Source: Methylococcaceae bacterium
GTDB taxonomy: Bacteria; Pseudomonadota; Gammaproteobacteria; Methylococcales; Methylomonadaceae
Length of the DNA stretch: 21,690 bases
Direction: 5' to 3'
NCBI GenBank assembly: GCA_009925045.1
Contig: RFQK01000006.1
Location: 1 to 21,690, forward strand
Shown here: piece after piece, positions 1-7,701 of the stretch
Layout: every line of letters starts with the position of its first letter
Numbering within the stretch: position 1 is the stretch's first letter
Position numbers and translations under genes: made by a program
Notes under the pieces: generated by a model
Seen by the model: only the letters and a program-made list of their open reading frames with translations
Database searches by the model: none
What the model was told of the DNA's origin: nothing

Positions 1-282
1 ATCTGGGATCTTTTATCCTCGCTCACTGTAGTCAATCTGAAAGGCAAGCTGGGTGGCGTTTTTGGCTCTTATGGCTGGAGTGGAGAGGGAGTCCGGATGG
101 TAGAAGATCGCCTCAGAGGTCTCAAATTACGGGTCCCGATAACTGGTCTTCGCGTCAAGCTCATTCCAACTGATAACGAAATATTTGAATGCCAGGCCTT
201 TGGAATCGAACTGGCTCAAGAATTAATGGGCTTACGGGGGCCTCGAGTATTGGATTTTGCCGATCTGCACTCACCACCCTGA
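1..282 (+). CDS. fprA: A-type flavoprotein (flavodiiron-like), C-terminal part only
   Basis: The reading frame is open from base 1, so this is the 3' end of a gene that starts outside the window. The 93 visible residues include a flavodoxin-type end: a strand plus the glycine-rich stretch GVFGSYGWSGEGVR, which forms part of the FMN-binding loop region in A-type flavoproteins, then a helix (MVEDRLRGL) and a late strand. Flavodiiron proteins reduce O2 or NO using electrons from ferredoxin, rubredoxin or flavodoxin. An fprA gene is known beside nif genes in some diazotrophs, where O2 protection is the usual suggestion. The two ferredoxin genes directly downstream fit an electron-donor role. The beta-lactamase-like diiron domain lies outside the window, so the full architecture is unverified. 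Confidence 0.75.
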   Translation: MWDLLSSLTVVNLKGKLGGVFGSYGWSGEGVRMVEDRLRGLKLRVPITGLRVKLIPTDNEIFECQAFGIELAQELMGLRGPRVLDFADLHSPP

Positions 283-289
283 AGCAAAA

Positions 290-335
290 GAATTTCCGCC
301 ATCTGTAGCGGAAATTCACGTCTGATCCGGACGTG
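290..335. terminator. two tandem hairpins after the flavoprotein gene
   Basis: The arm GAATTTCCGC at 290-299 is matched perfectly by GCGGAAATTC at 308-317 across an 8-base loop. Immediately after it, CACGTC (317-322) pairs with GACGTG (330-335) across 7 bases. The pair begins 7 bases after the flavoprotein stop codon and lies 70 bases before the first ferredoxin gene. Neither hairpin is followed by a clear T run, so this may be a weak terminator, an RNA processing or stability element, or an operator. I saw no sigma-54 promoter in 283-405, so the ferredoxins may depend on read-through from upstream. Confidence 0.35.
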
Positions 336-336
336 A

Positions 337-693
<357 letters not shown>

Positions 694-707
694 GGAGGAG
701 CATCATT

Positions 708-1055
708 ATGGCTTTGGTCACTTTTACCAGTCCTGAATATAAAGACAAAACCGTGTATGCCGTAGCAGGCAGCCACACCACTACCATCCTGAAACTGGCA
801 CTCGAAAATAAGATACCCATCAATTTTCAGTGTGAAGACGGTGAATGCGGAACCTGTGTAGTAAAAGTCAGTAGTTTGGAAACTAAAGAACGGATGGGCG
901 GGCCGCTCACCGAGAAAGAAAAAACCGTTCTGAAACAAATCGGCAAGCTGACTGCAGCCGAAATTGAACAGATGATCGTGGATGACCTGCCTTCCGAATG
1001 GCGACTAGCCTGTCAAATGATCGTCCGTGATGAAGATATTCGCGTCGAATATTAA
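708..1055 (+). CDS. plant-type [2Fe-2S] ferredoxin (second of two)
   Basis: 115 residues with Cys42, Cys47 and Cys50 (QCEDGECGTC) and Cys102 (RLACQMIV), the plant-type [2Fe-2S] pattern. It differs from its neighbour by an insertion of some 20 residues between the third and fourth cysteines (the stretch LTEKEKTVLKQIGKL and beyond). That insertion is rich in charged residues and probably helical, so it may form a partner-specific surface. The ribosome site AAGGAGGAG ends about 9 bases before the ATG and begins at the stop codon of the upstream ferredoxin, so the two genes are almost certainly co-transcribed and co-translated. The electron partner cannot be read from the sequence. A role in nitrogen fixation is inferred from position only. 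Confidence 0.87.
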   Translation: MALVTFTSPEYKDKTVYAVAGSHTTTILKLALENKIPINFQCEDGECGTCVVKVSSLETKERMGGPLTEKEKTVLKQIGKLTAAEIEQMIVDDLPSEWRLACQMIVRDEDIRVEY

Positions 1056-1065
1056 TTTTTTCAGC

Positions 1066-1100
1066 AATGTCCCATTGGCCTTGCTAACCGATGTGACATT
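1066..1100. other. imperfect hairpin between ferredoxin and nifQ
   Basis: AATGTCCCATTGG (1066-1078) pairs with CCGATGTGACATT (1088-1100), with one mismatch and one G-T wobble, around a 9-base loop. It has no T run downstream on either strand, so it does not look like a standard terminator. It could attenuate or stabilise the transcript between the ferredoxin pair and nifQ, whose ATG is 24 bases further on. Confidence 0.35.
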
Positions 1101-1123
1101 GTCGAACCAAACAGGACAGTATC

Positions 1124-1693
1124 ATGGCATCGTCTGAAATGACTTATTTGCAAAATCACTACCAAGCCCTGCTTAATTGTAGCCGCGGCTCGCAAAACAG
1201 TATTTGGCTCGCCCAAATAATTGCCAGCTGGCAGGCAGGAATAGGTGCGCTTCCGGACAGGTTGGGGCTGGAGCAAACACAGTTTAACCGTCTTCGCAGC
1301 TTGTGTTTTCCAGGTTACCCTCTGGACAAACAGGCTATTTCCGGTCGTCAGAGTGATTTCAGCCGTATGCTGGAAAAACAGGATTTAGAATCACTCTTAC
1401 GTCGTCATGCCAATCAGACTGGGGAAGAAACTGAATGGCTGATCACCTTATTGGTGACTGCCTGTCTGGGTAGCGATCACCTTTGGCAAGATCTTGGACT
1501 GTGGAGTCGTCAGGAATTATCTAATTTAATTCGCCATAATTTTCCAGGTTTGGCGACCGCTAATAGCAAGGACATGAAGTGGAAAAAATTCCTCTACAAA
1601 CAACTGTGTGAGGCCGAAGGCTTATATGTCTGTCGTGCACCTTCCTGCGAAGTATGTCTAGACTATGAACATTGCTTCGGCCCTGAAATTTAA
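1124..1693 (+). CDS. nifQ: NifQ, molybdenum donor for FeMo-cofactor synthesis
   Basis: 189 residues, close to the usual NifQ length of about 170-200. The C-terminal signature Cys-x4-Cys-x2-Cys-x5-Cys is present at C170, C175, C178 and C184. In this family it binds the Fe-S or Mo-Fe-S cluster that delivers molybdenum to the NifEN scaffold. The rest is mostly helical and variable, as usual. The start has the upstream site AGGACAG. The gene follows two [2Fe-2S] ferredoxins on the same strand. Its last 134 bases are also read on the other strand by the DUF6156-like gene. It appears intact, unlike several other nif genes in this window. Confidence 0.92.
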   Translation: MASSEMTYLQNHYQALLNCSRGSQNSIWLAQIIASWQAGIGALPDRLGLEQTQFNRLRSLCFPGYPLDKQAISGRQSDFSRMLEKQDLESLLRRHANQTGEETEWLITLLVTACLGSDHLWQDLGLWSRQELSNLIRHNFPGLATANSKDMKWKKFLYKQLCEAEGLYVCRAPSCEVCLDYEHCFGPEI

Positions 1694-2000
1694 TTTCGGA
1701 TCGAATTGAGCGAAACCCTTGATTATCAAACTGTAAAACCGTCACTTCACCGTCGGCATCGGTGATTTCCGCAAGCTGCAAACTACCATTCTCATGATAG
1801 GTATACTGATGAAGTAACTCTATTTCACCATAGACTCTTTTTTCGCAACGTAACAAACGTTGCTCCATATCAAAAAAGCCCAGAAAAAAGGTATTTCGGT
1901 TGTTGCATTCATCTGCGTGAAGTTCATTGACCAATTTCAAGGGCAACTGTACGCCGCTGTAACTAACGAAATAACGACATTCAAGATTTGTGACCAGCAT
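1560..2000 (-). CDS. DUF6156-like nif-linked protein with antisense tail into nifQ
   Basis: An ATG at 2000 preceded by GGAG gives a 146-residue frame. Residues 1 to about 100 look like a small conserved protein often seen in nif regions (RYFVSYSGVQLPLKLVNEL, then RNTFF, then a CEKRVYGEIEL segment and a Tyr-rich strand pattern). I recall this as the DUF6156 family, which has no known function. The last ~45 residues lie antisense to the nifQ 3' end and look composition-driven rather than conserved, so the ancestral stop has probably been lost. It sits 17 bases downstream of the NifZ-like gene on the same strand and is likely co-transcribed with it. The family name is from memory and moderately certain. 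Confidence 0.6.
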   Translation of the reverse strand: MLVTNLECRYFVSYSGVQLPLKLVNELHADECNNRNTFFLGFFDMEQRLLRCEKRVYGEIELLHQYTYHENGSLQLAEITDADGEVTVLQFDNQGFRSIRSEIKFQGRSNVHSLDILRRKVHDRHISLRPHTVVCRGIFSTSCPCY

Positions 2001-2017
2001 CTTTGGCTCCTGTCCAT

Positions 2018-2278
2018 TTAACCCGAAAGACGCTCAGCCATCAGATCTTCAACCCAGCACCCAATAGGGGGACCGAGATTTAAGGCCGCATCCTCAAATC
2101 GAACCAGAAACACAGTTTTGTCTTCCTGCTCCTCCACATGCCCTTTCATAACAATGACCCCTCTCGCTCCCTGTGTCGCCAAAACTGCCCCTTCTTCTGA
2201 GCCCGGCATACTACCATCATCCACAATCGGGTGAGCAGCATAGACCACATCGCCCAAATCTAAATGTTCAACATTCAT
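2018..2278 (-). CDS. small NifZ-like nif-linked protein
   Basis: A longer frame reaches 2359, but the start at 2278 is chosen because GAGGAG lies 6-7 bases ahead of it and the extra 27 residues look random. The 86-residue product has the order LGDVVYAAHPIVDDGS, GARGVIVMKGHVEE, VFLVRFED and GPPIGCWVEDL. That is the same turn-and-strand plan as NifZ (start 7698): a G-D-x-V strand, a short insert, a G-x-G-V/I strand, then x-F-x-V-F/R-F and a Cys. It looks like a reduced NifZ-domain protein. NifZ itself acts in P-cluster maturation of the MoFe protein; whether this small relative does is unknown. It is divergent from iscA across a NifA site. Confidence 0.6.
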   Translation of the reverse strand: MNVEHLDLGDVVYAAHPIVDDGSMPGSEEGAVLATQGARGVIVMKGHVEEQEDKTVFLVRFEDAALNLGPPIGCWVEDLMAERLSG

Positions 2279-2299
2279 TTGTTTCTCCTCATTACGCTT

Positions 2300-2315
2300 T
2301 GTAGCAAATCCGACA
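2300..2315 (+). promoter_or_regulatory. NifA upstream activator site, TGT-N10-ACA
   Basis: TGTAGCAAATCCGACA fits the NifA enhancer consensus TGT-N10-ACA exactly. Its downstream edge lies about 95 bases before the -24 element of the sigma-54 promoter at 2411, within the normal range for looping activation. The pairing with that promoter makes a chance match unlikely. It also overlaps the leader region of the divergent NifZ-like gene, so it could act on both sides. Confidence 0.75.
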
Positions 2316-2357
2316 ATTGCCGGTTGATTGTGGCAAACACCCTCAGACCTCAAAAAC

Positions 2358-2386
2358 ATAAAAACTATTTATTCGAATAATTTCAA
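2358..2386 (-). promoter_or_regulatory. possible sigma-70 promoter for the NifZ-like/DUF6156 pair
   Basis: On the minus strand TTGAAA (2386-2381), 17 bases, then TTTTAT (2363-2358). The spacer holds a perfect 12-base palindrome, TTATTCGAATAA (2369-2380). I found no sigma-54 site pointing in this direction. The elements are A/T-rich, so a chance match is quite possible. Confidence 0.28.
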
Positions 2387-2410
2387 TGCCTTAAATATAA
2401 ATAATCTGAA

Positions 2411-2427
2411 TGGCATGCTGGTTGCAT
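2411..2427 (+). promoter_or_regulatory. sigma-54 (RpoN) -24/-12 promoter of the iscA-nifUSV operon
   Basis: TGGCATGCTGGTTGCAT has TGGCAT, five bases and TTGCAT, with the invariant GG and GC dinucleotides separated by 10 bases. Transcription should begin near 2437. This excludes the upstream ATG at 2431 and supports the iscA start at 2476. I found no other promoter up to 12212, so this one probably drives the entire plus-strand operon. Confidence 0.9.
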
Positions 2428-2475
2428 TAGATGATTACAAGATCAATGCCAAACCGTTTTTTAAGGAGAATCAAG

Positions 2476-2832
2476 ATGATTACATTAACCGATAGCGCCA
2501 TTAAGGCTGTAGGTCGTTTTATTGCCAGTTCCGAAAAACCCAATAGCGGCTTAAGAATTGAAGTCACCGACGGCGGTTGCTCAGGTCTGTCTTATGGCCT
2601 GAAGCTGGATGATGTGCCTGCGGCGGCAGATACCGTCATCGAATGCGGTGAAGTTAAACTGTTTATCGACCCGCTCAGTTTGCCCAAATTAGATGGCATG
2701 TCTATCGACTTTGTCGACAGCCTAGAAGGCTCAGGATTCAAATTTACCAACCCCAATGCGGTAAAAAGCTGCGCCTGTGGATCATCGTTTTCGACTGATG
2801 CCAGTGCCAGTAACGCTAAATCTTGTCACTAA
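2476..2832 (+). CDS. iscA: IscA-type Fe-S cluster carrier, nif-specific
   Basis: 118 residues of the HesB/IscA family. The three conserved cysteines are Cys35 (GGCSGLSY) and Cys99/Cys101 (SCACGSS), which bind iron or a transferable Fe-S cluster. The start at 2476 is preferred over an in-frame ATG at 2431: it is preceded by AAGGAG, and 2431 lies upstream of the expected transcription start. It is the first gene of the sigma-54 operon, followed 17 bases later by nifU, the same arrangement as iscA-nif in Azotobacter. A short Ser/Ala-rich tail with one extra Cys extends past the usual end of about 107 residues and has no assigned role. Confidence 0.93.
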   Translation: MITLTDSAIKAVGRFIASSEKPNSGLRIEVTDGGCSGLSYGLKLDDVPAAADTVIECGEVKLFIDPLSLPKLDGMSIDFVDSLEGSGFKFTNPNAVKSCACGSSFSTDASASNAKSCH

Positions 2833-2849
2833 CAGCAGAGGTTATCGCG

Positions 2850-3550
2850 ATGTGGGACTATTCTGACAAAGTCAAAGAACATTTTTTCAATCCTAAAAAC
2901 GCTGGTGCGGTTGCGAATGCGAATGCAATCGGTGAAGTTGGCTCAATTAGTTGCGGTGATGCACTGCGTTTAACCCTTCGGGTCGATGAGTCAACCGAAG
3001 TCACCGGCAGTCCTGGCGAGTGCGTTCGAACTTGGTTTGAAAGTGAAGAGTCGAGATCATGTTCGGGCATTCAACGATTTGCAGGATTTGGGCCAATAAA
3101 TTACGTACCGTCGAAGATGTGACCAATTACACCAAAGCCGGTGGCGGTTGTGCCGCTTGTCATGAAGATATCGAAGCTATTCTGAGTAAAGTTCTGAAAG
3201 AGCGCGGCGAAGTCTTTGATCCCAGTGCAGCACCAATTGAAAAACCAGTGCTCGCTGAAGAAAAAAAGCCTTTGACCAATTTGCAACGCATCAAAAAAAT
3301 CGAAGAAGTCCTGAACTCCTTACGTCCTCAGTTAATGGCAGACGGTGGGGATGTTGAACTGGTTGAAGTGGTAGGTAATACCGCCTATGTCAATATGACC
3401 GGAGCCTGTAACGGCTGTCAAATGGCCGCGATGACCATCGCGGGGATTCAGCAAAGACTGATGGAAGTTTTGGGCGAATTTATCAAAGTCGTTCCGGCTT
3501 CACAAATGCCGTCTGAACTGGTGAATATTCAAGGAGCGGGTCATGCCTGA
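2850..3550 (+). pseudogene. nifU: nifU with central deletion and frame change
   Basis: NifU is the modular scaffold on which NifS builds Fe-S clusters for nitrogenase. The first ~55 codons (from ATG 2850) are clear NifU N-terminus, up to [20 protein letters not shown]. The end, from GCC at 3092 ([20 protein letters not shown]) to 3550, is clear NifU C-terminus: the GGGCxxCH half of the central [2Fe-2S] module and the C-terminal module with CNGCQ. Between them about 85 bases of unrelated sequence replace the roughly 105 codons expected, and the two ends are in different frames. Lost are the second and third scaffold cysteines (GCGSAIASSS and HCSVMG regions) and the first two [2Fe-2S] ligands (CxC). 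As written, no full NifU can be made. The stop overlaps the nifS start by 8 bases. Confidence 0.88.
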
Positions 3551-4757
3551 TATCTATCTGGATAATAATGCCACTACCAAGGTTGATCGTGCCGTCGTTG
3601 ACGCCATGATTCCTTACTTTACTGAACAGTTTGGTAACCCTTCCTCTATTCATCGCTTTGCTGATGGGGTTGCTCGTGCCATTAAAAAAGCACGAGGACA
3701 GGTGCAAACCTTACTCGGTGCTGAACACGATTCGGAAATCATTTTTACCTCGTGTGGAACGGAGTCGGACTCCACCGCCATTTTGTCGGCCATAAAATGT
3801 CAGCCCAATCGTAAAGAGATTATTACAACAGCCGTTGAACATCCTGCCATTTTGAATCTGGTCGAAAATCTCGAAAAAGAAGGCTATACCATTCACCGTT
3901 TGCCAGTGGATAAACGAGGAAGAATCAACCTAGAAGCTTATCAAAACATGTTATCGGATCAGGTAGCGATAGTTTCTGTGATGTGGGCTAACAATGAAAC
4001 CGGAACGATTTTTCCGGTTGAAAAGATGGCTGAAATGGCTCATGAAGCCGGGGTTATGTTTCATACCGATGCGGTTCAGGCCGTTGGCAAAATCCCTATG
4101 ATGTTGCAGGACACCAAAATCGACATGTTGTCACTTTCGGGACATAAGCTGCACGCACCCAAAGGTATCGGAGTTTTATACCTGCGTCGAGGCACCCGCT
4201 ATCGACCATTACTTCGCGGCGGACATCAGGAAAGAGGTCGTCGTGCCGGCACCGAAAACACCGCTTCTATTGTCGGATTAGGCGTAGCCTGTGAATTAGC
4301 CATGGAACACATGGAGTTCGAAAACAACCAGGTCAAAGCCATGCGTGACCGACTTGAACGCGGGATTATCGAACAAGTTCCGCACAGTTTTGTGACCGGT
4401 GACCTCGAAAATCGCTTACCCAACACCACCGATATCGCATTTGAATATATTGAAGGTGAAGCGATTTTGATGCTGCTAAACAAAGCTGGCATTGCGGCAT
4501 CCAGCGGTTCAGCCTGTACCTCAGGTTCACTGGAGCCTTCCCATGTGATGCGGGCGATGGATATTCCTTATACCGCCGCTCACGGCACCATCCGCTTCTC
4601 ATTCTCCCGCTATAACAGCATGCATGAAGTGGATGAAGTGTTAAAAGTCATGCCGGAAATTGTCGCTAATCTGCGTCGACTCTCACCGTATTGGGACAGT
4701 GTCACCAATCAACCGGTGACTAATCCTGAACAGGCTTTTCAACCTACTTACGCTTAA
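3543..4757 (+). CDS. nifS: NifS cysteine desulfurase
   Basis: 404 residues, full length for NifS. It is a PLP enzyme that takes sulfur from L-cysteine for Fe-S cluster assembly on NifU. The PLP-binding lysine is Lys202 in [13 protein letters not shown]. The catalytic persulfide cysteine is Cys325 in [17 protein letters not shown]. The cofactor-cradling elements DNNATT near the N terminus, ANNETG, and HTDAVQ are all present. It overlaps the damaged nifU by 8 bases and is followed by nifV after 5 bases, so it is translationally linked in the operon. I see no damage; it should be active even though its usual partner NifU is broken in this sequence. Confidence 0.97.
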   Translation: MPDIYLDNNATTKVDRAVVDAMIPYFTEQFGNPSSIHRFADGVARAIKKARGQVQTLLGAEHDSEIIFTSCGTESDSTAILSAIKCQPNRKEIITTAVEHPAILNLVENLEKEGYTIHRLPVDKRGRINLEAYQNMLSDQVAIVSVMWANNETGTIFPVEKMAEMAHEAGVMFHTDAVQAVGKIPMMLQDTKIDMLSLSGHKLHAPKGIGVLYLRRGTRYRPLLRGGHQERGRRAGTENTASIVGLGVACELAMEHMEFENNQVKAMRDRLERGIIEQVPHSFVTGDLENRLPNTTDIAFEYIEGEAILMLLNKAGIAASSGSACTSGSLEPSHVMRAMDIPYTAAHGTIRFSFSRYNSMHEVDEVLKVMPEIVANLRRLSPYWDSVTNQPVTNPEQAFQPTYA

Positions 4758-4762
4758 TCACC

Positions 4763-5887
4763 ATGAAGGATACCCCATCCATCATCATTGACGACACAAC
4801 CCTGCGCGATGGCGAACAGTCCGCTGGGGTTGCGTTTTCTCTGACAGAAAAGTTGTCAATTGCCCGACAACTCAGTGCTATGGGTGTCCCGGAACTGGAA
4901 ATTGGCATTCCTGGAATGGGTGAGCAAGAACGTGATGAGATTCGTGCTATCGCAGATCTCAATTTGCCCAGCCGTTTGCTGGTATGGTCCAGAATGCGGA
5001 AAGATGATATTGGCCAATGTCTGAACCTAGGTGTCAACAAGGTCGACTTATCCATCTCCGCCTCTGACCAGCATATCTATCACAAACTGGGACAGAGCCG
5101 GGAGTGGGTCTTGTCTAATATCGACTACTGCGTTCGCCAGGCACTCGATGCTGGACTGCAGGTCTGTGTGGGTGCTGAAGATGCCTCTCGTGCCGATCCT
5201 GACTTTTTGCTGACCATGCTCAACACCGCTCAGCAAGCCGGTGCCTGCCGCTTTCGCTTTGCCGATACGCTGGGCATCATGGAACCCTTTGCCGTTTACG
5301 ATTTATTTTCCCAACTGCGGCAACACAGTGATTTAGAACTGGAAATGCATGCCCATGACGATCTCGGGCTTGCAACAGCAAACACCCTGGCTGCCGTTCG
5401 TGCCGGTGCAAGTCATGTCAATACTACCGTCAATGGTCTGGGTGAACGAGCCGGTAACGCCGCCTTAGAAGAAGTCGTCATTGGTCTTAAACAACTTTAT
5501 CAACACGATACCGGTATTGACCTAAGCAATTTTCCGGCTTTATCTCAGCAGGTAGCCACAGCATCCGGTGACCGCATCGGGAGCCGGAAAAGCCTGATAG
5601 GCAGTCGTGTCTTCAGTCATGAGGCAGGTATTCATGTCGATGGTTTACTAAAAGATTTACGCAATTATCAGGGCATTGATCCTGCCCTAGTCGGCAGACA
5701 GCATGAACTGGTACTAGGCAAACACTCCGGCAGTCGTGGTGTGATGCATGCATACCAACAACTCGGAGTGCGTCTCAGTCGCCCGCAGGCCAGTCGCATA
5801 CTGCCTTTCATCAGAGAATTTGTCAGTCTGAATAAACGATGCCCGGAATCCGCCGAGCTCGATCAATTTTTGGTTTTTTTAAAGTGA
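4763..5887 (+). CDS. nifV: NifV homocitrate synthase
   Basis: 374 residues, near the usual 375-385. It condenses acetyl-CoA with 2-oxoglutarate to R-homocitrate, the organic ligand of FeMo-cofactor. The metal and substrate-binding start IIDDTTLRDGEQSAG and the HAHDDLGLATAN motif with its metal-binding histidines are both visible, followed by VNGLGERAGNA and the C-terminal AGIHVDGLLK segment, as expected for this DRE-TIM metallolyase family. It lies 5 bases after nifS. The extreme C-terminus is short but within family variation. Confidence 0.96.
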   Translation: MKDTPSIIIDDTTLRDGEQSAGVAFSLTEKLSIARQLSAMGVPELEIGIPGMGEQERDEIRAIADLNLPSRLLVWSRMRKDDIGQCLNLGVNKVDLSISASDQHIYHKLGQSREWVLSNIDYCVRQALDAGLQVCVGAEDASRADPDFLLTMLNTAQQAGACRFRFADTLGIMEPFAVYDLFSQLRQHSDLELEMHAHDDLGLATANTLAAVRAGASHVNTTVNGLGERAGNAALEEVVIGLKQLYQHDTGIDLSNFPALSQQVATASGDRIGSRKSLIGSRVFSHEAGIHVDGLLKDLRNYQGIDPALVGRQHELVLGKHSGSRGVMHAYQQLGVRLSRPQASRILPFIREFVSLNKRCPESAELDQFLVFLK

Positions 5888-5895
5888 GGTCGCTT

Positions 5896-6072
5896 ATGTC
5901 TAGCCAACACGCCCAACAACATGACCAGCCAACCCCAAGCACTTTAGCGGCCAAGCATCCGCATCAGGACACTGCAAGCACCCCGATCTGCGATGATCGT
6001 TATCCAGGCAGTTTTTTTAGGATTCCTGGCTTACCTACACCCGGAAAAACCACCTGGAGCATCAATTCATGA
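5896..6072 (+). CDS. 58-codon ORF between nifV and cysE, function unknown
   Basis: The ATG at 5896 lies 8 bases after the nifV stop and has a weak GAGG site about 7 bases ahead of it. The frame ends in an ATGA overlap with cysE, the usual sign of coupled translation, which is the main reason to believe it is real. The N-terminal half is rich in Gln, His, Ser, Thr and Pro and probably disordered (two His-containing clusters, HAQQHDQ and HPHQD). The second half is more ordered: a single Cys, then [15 protein letters not shown] do not recognise a family. It could be a small metal-binding or adaptor peptide, or a leader needed only for coupling to cysE. Confidence 0.5.
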   Translation: MSSQHAQQHDQPTPSTLAAKHPHQDTASTPICDDRYPGSFFRIPGLPTPGKTTWSINS

Positions 6073-6842
6073 TCCATGCCGACCAGGCTTCTTCCTGGCT
6101 TTCCTCGTTATGGCATCAATGGCGCAGTGATGTTGATTGCGTCTTTGCACGCGATCCAGCCGCCCGAAATCATGTGGAAGTATTACTCGCCTATCCTGGT
6201 GTACATGCGGTGGTGATCTATCGCTTGACCCATCGTCTTTGGCAAGCGGACTGGAAACTCAGCGCTCGTATTTTGTCAGCCTTTGCCCGTTGGATGACCA
6301 ATGTCGACATACATCCCGGGGCTAAAATCGGACAACGGTTTTTTATTGATCATGGTGCTGGGGTAGTCATCGGTGAGACCACTGAAATTGGCAGTGACGT
6401 TACTTTATATCATGGGGTTACCTTAGGCGGCACATCCTGGAACAAAGAAAAACGCCATCCAACACTGGGCGACAATGTGCTGGTTGGAGCGGGTGCCAAG
6501 GTATTAGGGGCTATCAATCTGGGTAATAACGTTCGTGTAGGTGCGAATTCGGTGGTTATTAAAGATGTCCCAGCCTGCTGCACTGTCATTGGTATTCCAG
6601 GCAAAATCATTCAACCCAAAGGGGTTAAGATACAAGATCACCGCGGTATAGATCTGGATCATCATTTAATCCCTGATCCTGTTGGACGAGCCATTAATTG
6701 CATGCTCGAAAGACTAGACAAACTGGAAGAAGATCAGCAACGCCTATTCAATGATTTTCAGACCGATTGTCACGACTGCGATGCGGATGATGTTTGCCAT
6801 CCCCAGCCCACCCTTCTCAAACGCGCAGCGGGAGGGCAATAA
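6069..6842 (+). CDS. cysE: serine O-acetyltransferase, nif-linked CysE
   Basis: 257 residues. It makes O-acetylserine from serine and acetyl-CoA, feeding cysteine synthesis for NifS. After an alpha-helical N-terminal third ([19 protein letters not shown]) come hexapeptide repeats of a left-handed beta helix. They start with the catalytic IHPGAKIG...[12 protein letters not shown] region, where the conserved Asp-His lies, followed by VTLGGTSW, the acetyl-CoA binding stretch [10 protein letters not shown] and VIGIPGKI. The C-terminal ~70 residues go beyond the core and end with paired His/Cys motifs ([10 protein letters not shown]), which could bind metal or bring feedback control. The same position (after nifV, before nifW) holds cysE1 in Azotobacter. 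Confidence 0.93.
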   Translation: MIHADQASSWLSSLWHQWRSDVDCVFARDPAARNHVEVLLAYPGVHAVVIYRLTHRLWQADWKLSARILSAFARWMTNVDIHPGAKIGQRFFIDHGAGVVIGETTEIGSDVTLYHGVTLGGTSWNKEKRHPTLGDNVLVGAGAKVLGAINLGNNVRVGANSVVIKDVPACCTVIGIPGKIIQPKGVKIQDHRGIDLDHHLIPDPVGRAINCMLERLDKLEEDQQRLFNDFQTDCHDCDADDVCHPQPTLLKRAAGGQ

Positions 6843-7378
6843 TGGATTTGCTAGAGTTTGAAGCTCAAGACTTGTACTTCGATCGACCCGACAGTGTTGA
6901 GGTGGAAAACCTGATCAGCCGAGCTTCTCTGGAATATGCCGACGGCGACGCAGAGCTTCCCTTATTACAGGCCTATCTTCGCGCTCCTGAATCTTTAAAT
7001 GTTCTAGTAGCCCTTAATCGCTTTTACTACTACCAGCACCGACTGGAAGACGCCTTACTGATCTCAGAAAAAGCCCTGGGACTTATCCGTCAGTCTTTAG
7101 AGCTTCCTGATCATTGGGAGAACCTTGAAGCGCAGCATATCGAAAAAGCCCCCAAAGACCAACTGACAAAAATACGCCTGTATCTGTTTACCTTGAAATC
7201 CATAGGATTTCTGCACATGCGTCTGCATCATCTATCAGTAAGTGAAGCTATTTTTAGCAAACTAGTCAGTGTGGATGAGCGGGATCGCCTTGGAGCCAAA
7301 CCCTTACTGGAACTGGTACACAAACAATTAGAAAACTGTGTATCTACAGCCAAATCTGAAAATCAAAAACCCGAATGA
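6842..7378 (+). CDS. helical-repeat (TPR-like) nif-linked protein
   Basis: The start at 6842 is chosen because its ATG overlaps the cysE stop (TAATG) and GGGAGGG lies just ahead. A longer in-frame reading inside cysE is unlikely. The 178-residue product appears all-helical. Its segment around residues 40-75 (LLQAYLRAPESLNVLVALNRFYY, then HRLEDALLISEKAL) has the spacing of a TPR pair, and another pair may follow around SIGFLHMRLHHLS and AIFSKLVSV. The Azotobacter cluster also has an unnamed ORF between cysE1 and nifW, so this is probably its counterpart. TPR-type proteins usually hold partner proteins; no partner or reaction can be named here. Confidence 0.75.
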   Translation: MDLLEFEAQDLYFDRPDSVEVENLISRASLEYADGDAELPLLQAYLRAPESLNVLVALNRFYYYQHRLEDALLISEKALGLIRQSLELPDHWENLEAQHIEKAPKDQLTKIRLYLFTLKSIGFLHMRLHHLSVSEAIFSKLVSVDERDRLGAKPLLELVHKQLENCVSTAKSENQKPE

Positions 7379-7386
7379 GGTGAATC

Positions 7387-7701
7387 ATGCAGTTTGAAGC
7401 TGAAATTGAAGAACTGGAATCTGCCGAAGAGTTTCTACAGTACTTTGAACTGGAGTACAGCCCCAGTATCGTTCATGTTAACCGTCTGCATATATTGCAA
7501 CGCTTTCATGACTACCTGAGCAAAGGTGCTGCCACCATGCCGGTCGATGAAACCAGTAAACGTCAGGTATTCAAATCATTGCTCGCCCGCGCTTACGATG
7601 ATTTTGTGGACTCGGATGCGCAAACAGAAAAAGTTTTCAAAGTTTTCAAAATGACTGAACCTCAAACTGTTTTCATTTCTCTGGGTGACATCCAAAAATG
7701 A
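7387..7701 (+). CDS. nifW: NifW, nitrogenase MoFe-protein maturation/protection factor
   Basis: 104 residues, standard for NifW. Conserved features include the acidic N-terminus with AEEFLQYFELEY, then VHVNRLHILQRFHDYL, and the C-terminal FKVFKMTEPQTVFISL. NifW binds immature MoFe protein, acts with NifZ in P-cluster assembly and has been linked to O2 protection. A ribosome site (TGAGGTGA) lies just ahead of the ATG. The last codons overlap the nifZ start by 4 bases, implying equal production of these functional partners. A 9-base direct repeat (GTTTTCAAA twice, near 7630-7650) encodes the VFKVFK stretch and is probably natural. Confidence 0.93.
   Translation: MQFEAEIEELESAEEFLQYFELEYSPSIVHVNRLHILQRFHDYLSKGAATMPVDETSKRQVFKSLLARAYDDFVDSDAQTEKVFKVFKMTEPQTVFISLGDIQK

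Noticed and set aside
2279..2430. Sigma-54 promoter toward the NifZ-like gene
   Set aside because: No GG-N10-GC arrangement with acceptable boxes was found on the minus strand.
2431..2475. Upstream in-frame start for iscA
   Set aside because: It lies just behind the -12 element, before the expected transcription start, and lacks a ribosome site, while 2476 has AAGGAG.
7629..7650. Tandem 9-base repeat in nifW as an expansion
   Set aside because: It encodes a VFKVFK stretch that fits NifW family composition, and the frame and length are normal.
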